In this document: positions 1 to 6,256 of the stretch, in pieces
Numbering within the stretch: the stretch's first letter is position 1
How the letters are laid out: every line of letters begins with the position of its first letter
Origin: CBDUUP01 sp965370435
Lineage (GTDB): Bacteria; Chloroflexota; Anaerolineae; Anaerolineales; UBA11579
NCBI GenBank assembly: GCA_965370435.1
Contig: CBDUUP010000178.1
Coordinates: 1 to 8,998, forward strand
DNA: 8,998 nt
Direction: 5' to 3'
Notes under the pieces: generated by a model
Database searches by the model: none
What the model was told of the DNA's origin: nothing
What the model saw: only the letters and a program-made list of their open reading frames with translations
Translations under genes and position numbers: made by a program

Positions 1-11
1 GAGAAAGTGAC

Positions 12-1190
12 ATGAACAAAAATAACATTATCACCACCGCTCTACTCGTAACCCTGCTCCTGGCTGGCTGCGGCACGTTTGAATTCGGCCTGGAGACAAC
101 CATAACCCCAGGGGCAGACTCGCCTATCACCCTGGTCACCCCAACGGACACCGCAGAGCCAACGCCTGTCCCACCGGTACCCTTTTCGTATGCGGACCTG
201 CCTTATGGCCCTTCCTACGGGCCGGAGTACGTGGGGCTGGTCTACCACGATGATGAAGGCGTTTGGGTTGTGGACGTAGATGGACAGGCCCGATTCATCG
301 GCGAGAGAACGATCTACCCGGAACTCTCCCCCGACGGCAGCCAGATGCTGTATACCAGCGACGAGGGAATGGTCCTATGGCTGAAAGACCTGAACACCGG
401 GGAGGCCCGCATCCTGGATGATTCGGTCAACTTGATGAAGGGGGGCTACGCCTGGTGGCCGGCGCGCCCTGAAATTATCGTCTACTATTTGACCGACCCT
501 ATGGAACCCAGAGGGGGCAGCCTGCACGCGCTCAACCTGGAGACGGGAGAAAAACGGACGCTGGATGCCGAATCCCCCAGCAACTTCGCCCCCTCTCCAG
601 ATGGGGAGACCCTGCTCCTGGGGTCAAGAGAATATCTCCGGTTCTATAGCTGGGATGGGGGCGGGGAGGAATATCTCGTCGCTGAGGACTACGGGCTGGA
701 CGGCTGGAACCTATTCCAACCGGCCTGGTCGCCTAATGGGGATAAGGTGAGCATTTTCGGCTCACGCTATGACGAAACCGAAGGAAATGTGGAGATCAGT
801 CTGTTCGTCCTGGACCTGCAAAGCAAAACTGCGACCACCCTCCATAACTATCAAGCCTATCTGGGCAGCGAATATCCCTGGGAAACCACCTGGAGCCCGG
901 ATGGGAACTGGGTGACGGCCACCACCTTCGGCGAGCTGGGCGGCAGGATCCCGTCGGTCTGGATCATCAGCGCGGATGGGGCCGAGAAACACCAGTTCCC
1001 CCGTTTCATCAGCCCTCACTGGCGGCCTGATAGCATGCAGGTGATCTCCTGGAAAGGCCCTGAGCCGGACAGCGAAGACACCTCTTACCTGGCCTACAAG
1101 ATGATCCTGGTGGAGATTGGCGTCTGGGAGCCGGTGGAGTTCCCCGCGCCGGCGGGCAGCGTCGCAGAAGCGTGGTTGGGGCGTCCGTAA
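12..1190 (+). CDS. Predicted lipoprotein with WD40/TolB-like beta-propeller
   Basis: The 392-aa product is probably a lipid-anchored extracytoplasmic protein. Residues 1-20 form a signal peptide: KN-rich start, hydrophobic run 10-17, then lipobox L-A-G with Cys20 as the lipidated residue. A Thr/Pro linker spans about 43-57. The rest reads as a beta-propeller of the PD40 (WD40-like/TolB-like) kind, with repeated S-P-D/N-G turns: ELSPDG near 104, APSPDG near 193, AWSPNG near 238, TWSPDG near 293, and a degenerate copy HWRPD near 336. Such propellers usually serve as binding scaffolds; no catalytic motif is visible and the ligand cannot be told. The start is the first in-frame ATG, fits the signal peptide, and follows a weak GAGAAAG at 1-7. 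A strong terminator follows the stop, so the gene ends its transcript. Any upstream partner lies outside the window. The fold is fairly sure, the function unknown. Confidence 0.85.
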   Translation: MNKNNIITTALLVTLLLAGCGTFEFGLETTITPGADSPITLVTPTDTAEPTPVPPVPFSYADLPYGPSYGPEYVGLVYHDDEGVWVVDVDGQARFIGERTIYPELSPDGSQMLYTSDEGMVLWLKDLNTGEARILDDSVNLMKGGYAWWPARPEIIVYYLTDPMEPRGGSLHALNLETGEKRTLDAESPSNFAPSPDGETLLLGSREYLRFYSWDGGGEEYLVAEDYGLDGWNLFQPAWSPNGDKVSIFGSRYDETEGNVEISLFVLDLQSKTATTLHNYQAYLGSEYPWETTWSPDGNWVTATTFGELGGRIPSVWIISADGAEKHQFPRFISPHWRPDSMQVISWKGPEPDSEDTSYLAYKMILVEIGVWEPVEFPAPAGSVAEAWLGRP

Positions 1191-1216
1191 TCGCCAACGT
1201 AACGAATGATAAGAAA

Positions 1217-1242
1217 GGCGGCCCGATGGGCCGTCTTTTTTT
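1217..1242 (+). terminator. Intrinsic terminator after the beta-propeller lipoprotein gene
   Basis: An 8-bp stem (1217-1224 with 1228-1235; one G-T wobble, otherwise G-C/C-G pairs) closes on a GAT loop and is followed by seven T residues (1236-1242). It lies 26 bases after the stop codon at 1190. This is a textbook Rho-independent terminator for + strand transcription and separates the two lipoprotein genes into different transcripts. Confidence 0.9.
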
Positions 1243-1368
1243 GTCACCAAGCTGTAACAGGCTATATCCAAGCTGACACCCTCCCGCCATCGTCTAGTAA
1301 CAGCCATCCGGTACACTGTTTACACATAAAACCCGGAACAAATCGGGTACCTTAATCGTCTTATAGAT

Positions 1369-1396
1369 GATTTATCAATTACGATTTATCAATTTC
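1369..1396 (+). repeat. 14-bp tandem duplication in the 5' leader of the Ig-domain lipoprotein gene
   Basis: Two adjacent 14-bp units (1369-1382 and 1383-1396) of the form GATTTATCAATTNC differ at one base only. The second copy abuts the ribosome binding site. It could be a simple duplication, a pair of regulator half-sites on one DNA face shifted by 14 bp, or an unstructured A/T-rich leader that helps translation. No convincing -35/-10 pair was found in 1243-1400. Confidence 0.7.
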
Positions 1397-1402
1397 GAGG
1401 AG
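1397..1402 (+). promoter_or_regulatory. Ribosome binding site fixing the start of the Ig-domain lipoprotein
   Basis: GAGGAG at 1397-1402 is a strong Shine-Dalgarno match, eight bases before the ATG at 1411. An earlier ATG at 1406 is in another frame and reaches a stop after two codons (ATG-ACA-TGA), so 1411, which opens a lipoprotein signal peptide, is the real start. Confidence 0.85.
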
Positions 1403-1410
1403 TACATGAC

Positions 1411-2571
1411 ATGAGTAAGAAAACGATCAGTATCCTGGGGATGGCGATCCTGGCCTTATTGGTTCTCAACGGATGCAACCTGCCGGTCGCCAGCGTCCCC
1501 ACCCAAGATGCGGGAGCGATCTACACCGCTTCCGCCCAGACCGTGGAAGCCCAGATGACGGAGATGGCCGGGATGTGGACCCCCACGTCCGGTATCCCTT
1601 CGCCCACCAGCACGGCGACCTCGCCGCCTCCGACGAACACGCCCCAGCCCACCTACACCCCCTACAACACGCCCACTTCCACCTCCATCCCCTGCCTCTG
1701 GATCCAGTTCATCCAGGATGTCACCATCCCGGACGGGACCACCTTTTCGCCGGGGGTCTCCTTCAAGAAGACCTGGCGGTTGAAGAACGTCGGCTCCTGC
1801 ACCTGGACGACCGATTACGACCTGGTCTTCATGGACGGGACAAAAATGAGCGGCTCCAACGCCATCGCCCTGCCTTACAACGTCCGATACGGCGAGACGG
1901 TTGACCTTACGGTGAACCTGAAAGCGCCGGGTGAAGCCGACATCTACCGGGGCAACTGGCGGCTGCGCAGCGCAAACGGGACCACCTTCGGTCTGGGCGC
2001 AGGCGGAGGCATCTCCTTCTGGGTTGAGATACGGGTGCTGGAATCGGGACAGAAATCGGCCTTTGACTTCGCCATCAATTTCTGCTCGGCCCGGTGGACC
2101 AACGGCGACCAGACCCTGCCCTGCCCCGGCAACACCGACGACAACCGCGGCTTCGTCAAGATGATTGACAATCCCACCTTCGAAACCGGACGGACCGAGA
2201 ACGAGCCGACCCTGGTCATGAGTCCCAGAGACGTGAAAAATGGGATCATCAAGGGAATCTTCCCGGAGATTCGCATCAAGGACGGCGACCGTTTTGTGAC
2301 CCGCATCGGCTGCCTGCAAGGCTATGAGGGCTGCCGGGTGGAGTTCCGCATAGAATACCGGGTGAACGGCGGCGAACTGAAGCTGCTGGGCGCCTGGGTG
2401 GAGGAATACGACGACAGCGTCACCGACGTTGACGTGGACCTCAGCCCGCTGGCCGGAAAGGACGTGCAGTTCGTGCTGACGGTCAAGGCCAAGGGCAGCG
2501 CGGAGGACGACCGGGTTTTCTGGTTCGTCCCGCATATCTATAGAGATTTGACGCCGATGATTTTGGATTAG
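1411..2571 (+). CDS. Predicted lipoprotein with NBR1-like Ig domain and C-terminal beta domain
   Basis: The 386-aa product is probably a surface or periplasm-side lipoprotein. Residues 1-22 are a signal peptide with lipobox L-N-G and Cys22. Residues 57-94 are a Pro/Thr/Ser linker. Residues 95-210 match the Ig-like domain first described in NBR1 and common in Chloroflexota lipoproteins: it opens with a D-V-T-I-P-D-G strand, then shows F-K-K-T-W-R-L-K-N-V-G and C-T-W (Cys130, Trp132), and ends G-N-W-R-L near 181-185 and F-W-V-E-I near 203-207. Residues 213-383 form a second beta-rich part. Its end (L-A-G-K-D-V, then D-D-R-V-F-W and P-H-I) resembles galactose-binding/NPCBM-like jelly rolls, so carbohydrate or envelope binding is a reasonable inference. 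Cys225, 238, 301 and 308 could form disulfides. No enzyme motif is visible. The gene is monocistronic, lying between two terminators. The Ig call is firm; the jelly-roll call is tentative. Confidence 0.87.
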   Translation: MSKKTISILGMAILALLVLNGCNLPVASVPTQDAGAIYTASAQTVEAQMTEMAGMWTPTSGIPSPTSTATSPPPTNTPQPTYTPYNTPTSTSIPCLWIQFIQDVTIPDGTTFSPGVSFKKTWRLKNVGSCTWTTDYDLVFMDGTKMSGSNAIALPYNVRYGETVDLTVNLKAPGEADIYRGNWRLRSANGTTFGLGAGGGISFWVEIRVLESGQKSAFDFAINFCSARWTNGDQTLPCPGNTDDNRGFVKMIDNPTFETGRTENEPTLVMSPRDVKNGIIKGIFPEIRIKDGDRFVTRIGCLQGYEGCRVEFRIEYRVNGGELKLLGAWVEEYDDSVTDVDVDLSPLAGKDVQFVLTVKAKGSAEDDRVFWFVPHIYRDLTPMILD

Positions 2572-2591
2572 GGGATAGTGTTGAGAAACTT

Positions 2592-2627
2592 AACCTCCCG
2601 CAGGTTGGGAACCTGCGGGAGGTTTTT
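2592..2627 (+). terminator. Strong intrinsic terminator after the Ig-domain lipoprotein gene
   Basis: A perfect 15-bp inverted repeat (2592-2606 with 2610-2624) has a GGG loop and a T run at 2623-2627. It starts 21 bases after the stop codon. On the other strand the hairpin is followed by AAGTTT, not a U tract, so it should act mainly on + strand transcripts. It lies at the convergent junction with the - strand protease/STAND operon. Confidence 0.93.
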
Positions 2628-2632
2628 CATTG

Positions 2633-2685
2633 CGTAGGGGCGATGCGCCGCATCGCCCAGGGCGACCCAGCGGGTCGCCCCTACG
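2633..2685. repeat. Interspersed palindromic repeat, copy 1, with nested hairpins
   Basis: An outer perfect 11-bp inverted repeat (CGTAGGGGCGA at 2633-2643, complement at 2675-2685) encloses two perfect inner inverted repeats. One is 10 bp with a 1-base loop (2638-2647 with 2649-2658); the other is 9 bp with an AGC loop (2660-2668 with 2672-2680). The outer pairing competes with the inner hairpins, so the element can be drawn as a three-way junction or as two side-by-side hairpins. It shares its GTAGGGGCG/CGCCCCTAC ends with the elements at 6151-6252. It lies 12 bases after the end of the - strand STAND gene and may form the 3' end of that transcript, though no U tract follows. Confidence 0.85.
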
Positions 2686-2697
2686 TGAGGGTCGCCT

Positions 2698-5600
2698 TTA
2701 ATCCCCTATCTCCTCCAACACTTCATCAGCGTCCACCTGGCCCCAGTGATAACCCATCTCCTCGCTCATCTGGTGGGCGCGGCGGGCTTCGGCACGGGCG
2801 CGATCACGCTCCCCCGCGACCAGGTGCGCCCAGGCCATCGCTACCCGGATATCGGTCTCGTAAATGCGGAAGCCGCTCCCCGTGGCGTAGCCCAGGGCCT
2901 CCTCCAGGTCGCTGAAGGCCGAGGCGGGGTCTTTCATGTGCCGCGCCCGGAAGCGCCCCCGTCCCAGGAGCGCTTCGATGAGAACATCACTCATAGTGAT
3001 ACCCCGTGCAATATCCAGTGCGGTGTCATAATGATCGCGGGCGCTTTCAACCTGCCCCGCATCGGTGTCCAGATCACCAAGGACGCAATGACAGCCGCTG
3101 ACAATAAAAAACCACCGATTGCTGTTGCAATAATCAAAATTGGCTTCGATAACTTCTCTAGCTATAGACTGATTATTAAATCGCCTCAAATGAATTCCAT
3201 AATATACCCCACCATTCCTTGATAGATGCTTGACGGATGGATTATATTCCAGTTCCAGAGTCTTCGCCTGCCCAAAGACCTCGGCAGCGAACGCCAGATC
3301 TCCCTGCAAATGAGCGGCCCAAGCCTGCCATATCAATGAATCCCTTTCATCACTCTTACTCTCCGCGCGTCGGGCCAGGGACAACGATTCCTCCGCCGCC
3401 TCCACGCTGGCGGTCAGCGCGCCGAGTTGGATGTGCAATGTCGCCAGGTTCAGGTAAACGCGACCGGCGTAACCGCTTAAATCATCAGTTAAATAACCAG
3501 CAATCGAACGCTCCAGAAAAGGCGGTGCTTCACTCAAGCGCCCCAGGCTCATCAGGCAAAAACCAACCTCATTCAATATCCAGCTCTTGTCCCTCGGATT
3601 ACTTACCTGTGGCTCTTGCGATGTATCATCTTCAGGGAAAAATTCTCGCACTATTGCCAATTGGGTTTCATTTGCCCCAAGAATGTTTCCGAGTACAAAG
3701 CGATTGCCTTGACCAATACGACCATCACGAATTTGAAAAGCCTCATCAAACGCCCCAGCGCGGCAGGCGTGGTGCACCACCTCAATCAAGGGCAGCAGGT
3801 CGTCCAGGGTGGGGTTGTGGAGCGTGTCCCCGGCCACTTCCAGGTAGTAGTCCTTTAGACTAGTGTGGGCGTCCGTGGCCTGAGCGCGGTCGCCCTGGGT
3901 GAGCATAGCCAAGTAGTGGTTACGCACCAGGGGATGGGCGGTGTAATGTGCCTCGGCCGGGTCGTAGCGCAGGAGGCGGTAGATTTTCAGGCGTTCCACC
4001 AGGGCGGTGAAGGCTTCGTCATCCATCTCCGCCAGGGACACGTTCAGACTAGTCTCACTGGTCGCAGTGCGGAACACCGTCTCAAAGGCGGTCTCAGCCA
4101 CCGGCGTGCGGAAGGCGCTGAAGAGTTTCAGGAAGGCGCGCTGGGGTTCGGTCAGGTGGTCGTCGTAGCGGCGAAGCACGCGGTGAACCCGCTCGTAGCG
4201 CGGCTCGTCGGCGGTGGGGGGCGGGATCTCGTCCAGTTTGGCGATGTCTCCGCCGTGGGCGTCCGCCAGGTAACCGCCGATCAAGCTGAGGGTCAGCGCG
4301 TGGCCGTCCCAGGCGGTCACTGCCTCGTCCAACGCCTCGTCCGGCCCTGTGACGCCCACAGCGCGGAGCAGGTCGCGCCCGTCGCCTTCGCTGAGGCGGT
4401 CCACGTCCCGGTGAGTGTAGGTGGTGTAGGCCATCAGGTCGAGCAGGGGGGCGCGGCTGGTGACCAGGCAGAAGGATTCGTGCCCCGGGTTGGCGAAGAA
4501 TTCCAGGAACTCGCGCAGGTCGTTGGAGCGCAGCAGTCCGTAGCGGTCGCCCTCCTGCTCCTGCATGATCTCCAGCCCGTCCATCACGAAGAGGTAGCGG
4601 CCCGCGCCAAGCATGGCTCCGATGATCTGGGCGCGTACATTGGCGGAGGGCGCTTTGCGGGGGTCAACCCGCCCGCCGCTCATCCATGTCAGGGCGGCCT
4701 CGAAGAACTCGTCCACGTTGGGGCGGGTGTAGAAACCCCACCAGAACACGCCGTCGGGCTGGGGCTGGCTCTCGTCTTCTAGCAGTTCGTCCAACCAGCG
4801 GCGGGCCAGGCTGCTCTTGCCCTCCCCGCCGAAGCCGATCAGACCGGTGACGCGCTTGTCGGGGTTGGTCCAGTCCTCGTTCAGTTCTTCAAGCATACCG
4901 GCGCGGCCCACCCATTCCGGCAGGGGGGGCGCGGGGTCGTTGAGGGAGAGTTCTAATTCGGGGGCGACGGCGGCGCGTGCGGCTTCGGCGTCGGTCCTGG
5001 GTTCGGGGGCGGGGCGAAGAGGTTCAGGTTCATCTTGCAGTATCAAATTGAGCGGTTCAAGGGAAAGTACGCAGCCATCCACCGCCCAGGCGGTGTCGCG
5101 GTCTTTGCCGGTGAGGTCAGGGAACCAGGTCTCAGAGACAATCCCAACCACGTGATTGCGTTCGATGTCCAACACTGCCGAGCTGCTCATCCCGTGGTTG
5201 ATTTGCTGAGACTCCAACTGCACAGGTTCAGCTTGCACATTGCGACCTGGCGGCGATTCAACCACGCCCATAATCGTTCCGTGGGCAAATCCGGCAATGT
5301 AATCATCCAGGCGGCGATACCCGTAACTGCGAAAGCCGTTCCCCTCGGATAACTCGGCGCGGCCCAGCGTCGGCATCTGCCCTGGGCCAAGGGGCGGGCC
5401 GCCGTCCACCAGTTGAAGCAGTACTACGTCGTCGTCGTGTTCGGAGAAATAAGCCGACACGGTGGCCTGGCGTTCCTTGCGCTCCCCGCCCAGCGCTTGG
5501 GGGAAATACACGCCGATCTCGGCGTCCCCTGCATCGCGGGGGTGGACGCCCAGGACAGCCTCCACCACGTGGGCGCAGGTCACCACCCCGCCCTCGTTGG

Positions 5601-5715
5601 TGACGGCGATTCCCGTGCCGACGATGCTCTCGTGGTCGGGGGTGCGAATCTGCACGGTGAAATCGCGCAGGTTTTGGGTTCTCCCTTGCTTGCGTTTCGT
5701 CCCCTGTTCACTCAT
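2698..5715 (-). CDS. Trypsin-like protease / STAND NTPase / TPR protein (predicted conflict-system protein)
   Basis: The 1005-aa product has three parts. Residues 18-222 are a trypsin-like serine protease with triad candidates His49 (TCAHV), Asp96 (DDDVVLL) and Ser177 (HGMSSSA). Gly175 of the oxyanion hole is kept, but the usual Gly after Ser is a Ser. A Pro/Glu/Ala linker (224-264) leads to a STAND NTPase: entry motif WVGR near 268, Walker A GFGGEGKSS (294-302, Lys300), Walker B FVMDGLE (376-382), sensor-like TSR (419-421), a GLPL-like GHALTLSL (471-478), and a winged-helix part ending AHPLVRNHY near 593. Residues 610-1005 are helical with TPR-like repeats (about 715-742, 750-784, 791-823, 875-906, 912-946, 952-988). 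In STAND proteins the repeats sense a trigger, the NTPase oligomerises and the N-terminal effector fires; here that would be proteolysis, which is inference. No signal peptide is seen, so it is probably cytoplasmic. It overlaps the upstream Trypco1 gene by 4 nt. DNA for residues about 666-746 and 822-876 is AT-rich compared with the rest. Confidence 0.9.
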   Translation of the reverse strand: MSEQGTKRKQGRTQNLRDFTVQIRTPDHESIVGTGIAVTNEGGVVTCAHVVEAVLGVHPRDAGDAEIGVYFPQALGGERKERQATVSAYFSEHDDDVVLLQLVDGGPPLGPGQMPTLGRAELSEGNGFRSYGYRRLDDYIAGFAHGTIMGVVESPPGRNVQAEPVQLESQQINHGMSSSAVLDIERNHVVGIVSETWFPDLTGKDRDTAWAVDGCVLSLEPLNLILQDEPEPLRPAPEPRTDAEAARAAVAPELELSLNDPAPPLPEWVGRAGMLEELNEDWTNPDKRVTGLIGFGGEGKSSLARRWLDELLEDESQPQPDGVFWWGFYTRPNVDEFFEAALTWMSGGRVDPRKAPSANVRAQIIGAMLGAGRYLFVMDGLEIMQEQEGDRYGLLRSNDLREFLEFFANPGHESFCLVTSRAPLLDLMAYTTYTHRDVDRLSEGDGRDLLRAVGVTGPDEALDEAVTAWDGHALTLSLIGGYLADAHGGDIAKLDEIPPPTADEPRYERVHRVLRRYDDHLTEPQRAFLKLFSAFRTPVAETAFETVFRTATSETSLNVSLAEMDDEAFTALVERLKIYRLLRYDPAEAHYTAHPLVRNHYLAMLTQGDRAQATDAHTSLKDYYLEVAGDTLHNPTLDDLLPLIEVVHHACRAGAFDEAFQIRDGRIGQGNRFVLGNILGANETQLAIVREFFPEDDTSQEPQVSNPRDKSWILNEVGFCLMSLGRLSEAPPFLERSIAGYLTDDLSGYAGRVYLNLATLHIQLGALTASVEAAEESLSLARRAESKSDERDSLIWQAWAAHLQGDLAFAAEVFGQAKTLELEYNPSVKHLSRNGGVYYGIHLRRFNNQSIAREVIEANFDYCNSNRWFFIVSGCHCVLGDLDTDAGQVESARDHYDTALDIARGITMSDVLIEALLGRGRFRARHMKDPASAFSDLEEALGYATGSGFRIYETDIRVAMAWAHLVAGERDRARAEARRAHQMSEEMGYHWGQVDADEVLEEIGD

Positions 5716-6029
5716 GATTTCTTATTCTCCCAGGTCAGCTTGACAGTGATAGCCCCTTCCACGCCAGCCTGGGCGATCATCGCTCCGGCCGCAGCATCCA
5801 GCTTGACGCCGAAGGACAGCTCGACCTTGTCGGGGCGTTCGGCCATGGATTTTAGGACCCCGATCATGTCCCAGCCCATTTTGTAGATCAGGTTCTTGGC
5901 GGCGTCCAACACGCTCTTGGATTTCTTCGCCAGGTTCTCCTCTCTATCGGCAACTGAACGCAAACCGGGGCCGGGTTCAAAATCCACCAGGATGGCGAAA
6001 TCTTCATCGAATTCAAAGGGTTCAGACAT
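5712..6029 (-). CDS. Trypco1 (trypsin-co-occurring domain 1) family protein
   Basis: The 105-aa product matches the Trypco1 family, also annotated as CU044_2847 family. The hallmark is the C-terminal half: P-D-K-V-E-L-S-F-G-V-K-L at 66-77, then D-A-A-A-G-A-M-I-A-Q-A-G, then a final strand T-V-K-L-T-W at 95-100. A short N-terminal strand pair (5-17) and a central helix (about 28-62) precede it. It has no signal peptide, membrane segment or catalytic motif. The family is known for lying next to or fused with trypsin-like proteases in NTPase-based conflict systems. That is what is seen here: its TGA overlaps the ATG of the protease/STAND gene (ATGA at 5712-5715), implying translational coupling. 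Its biochemical job is not known; a regulator, adaptor or substrate of the protease are all possible. The start has a good AGGAG at 6036-6040, six bases from the ATG. As first gene it is probably made in excess over its large partner. Confidence 0.87.
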   Translation of the reverse strand: MSEPFEFDEDFAILVDFEPGPGLRSVADREENLAKKSKSVLDAAKNLIYKMGWDMIGVLKSMAERPDKVELSFGVKLDAAAGAMIAQAGVEGAITVKLTWENKKS

Positions 6030-6102
6030 GGTAAACTCCTCTCTTTACGCGTGGGTTGACAATACCTTGCCAGCGGCGCGGGTGGCCGCCCTGTGCCTGA
6101 AT

Positions 6103-6108
6103 ATTATA
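6103..6108 (-). promoter_or_regulatory. Possible -10 box of the Trypco1/protease-STAND operon
   Basis: Read on the - strand, the sequence holds TATAAT inside TATATAAT (6103-6110), about 75 bases before the Trypco1 start. It is the only AT-rich spot in this gap. No recognisable -35 hexamer lies 16-18 bases upstream, so it would need an activator or be a weak promoter. Read-through from copA, on the same strand with no U-tract terminator in between, is an alternative source of transcription. Confidence 0.35.
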
Positions 6109-6150
6109 TAGCAAATTTACCAGATGGGGGTGGGAAAAGGCGTTGTAACG

Positions 6151-6195
6151 CCGTAGGGGCGCATCCTTCGACAAGCTCAGGGTGCGCCCCTACGG
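6151..6195. repeat. Interspersed palindromic repeat, copy 2
   Basis: A perfect 13-bp inverted repeat (6151-6163 with 6183-6195) carries the same CGTAGGGGCG/CGCCCCTACG ends as copy 1 at 2633-2685. The pairing extends inward through CCT/AGG after one G-T wobble. The loop TTCGACAAGCTC is a motif often found in such dispersed repeats. It lies between copA and the Trypco1 operon. Confidence 0.85.
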
Positions 6196-6214
6196 GCGAT
6201 CTATTTCTATCAAT

Positions 6215-6252
6215 GGCGCATCCTTCGGCAGGCTTAGGATGCGCCCCTACGG
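6215..6252. repeat. Interspersed palindromic repeat, copy 3, left end missing
   Basis: A perfect 10-bp inverted repeat (6215-6224 with 6236-6245) encloses TTCGGCAGGCT, a near-copy of the loop of the element at 6151-6195. The right end continues into CCCTACGG, but the matching CCGTAGG is absent on the left, so this copy is decayed or partly deleted. It begins 19 bases after copy 2 and stops four bases short of the copA stop codon. The hairpin may therefore form the 3' end of the copA transcript, although no U run follows it on the - strand. Confidence 0.8.
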
Positions 6253-6256
6253 ATTA

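Noticed and set aside
1456..2535. A long open frame on the - strand opposite the Ig-domain lipoprotein gene.
   Set aside because: It mirrors a GC-rich coding strand, has a Val/Gly/Arg-rich low-complexity translation with no domain pattern, and lacks a ribosome binding site. The + strand gene has a lipobox, a good Shine-Dalgarno site and a recognised fold.
3865..4782. A 305-codon open frame on the + strand inside the protease/STAND gene.
   Set aside because: It is antisense to the conserved NTPase and winged-helix part. Its translation is Val/Gly/Gln/His-rich and resembles no known fold.
2698..5715. Possible frameshift or fusion artefact in the 1005-aa gene because of its composition change.
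   Set aside because: The frame is continuous, TPR-like helices run on both sides of the AT-rich patches, and the protein ends normally after the last repeat.
6056..6061. A perfect TTGACA on the + strand between Trypco1 and copA.
   Set aside because: The region 16-18 bases downstream is pure GC-rich sequence with no -10 box, and no + strand gene follows.
6151..6252. Two nearby similar repeats, considered as a small CRISPR or attachment-site pair.
   Set aside because: The units are palindromic with unequal ends, there are only two here with a 19-base gap, and no cas genes or integrase are present. They fit dispersed palindromic elements.
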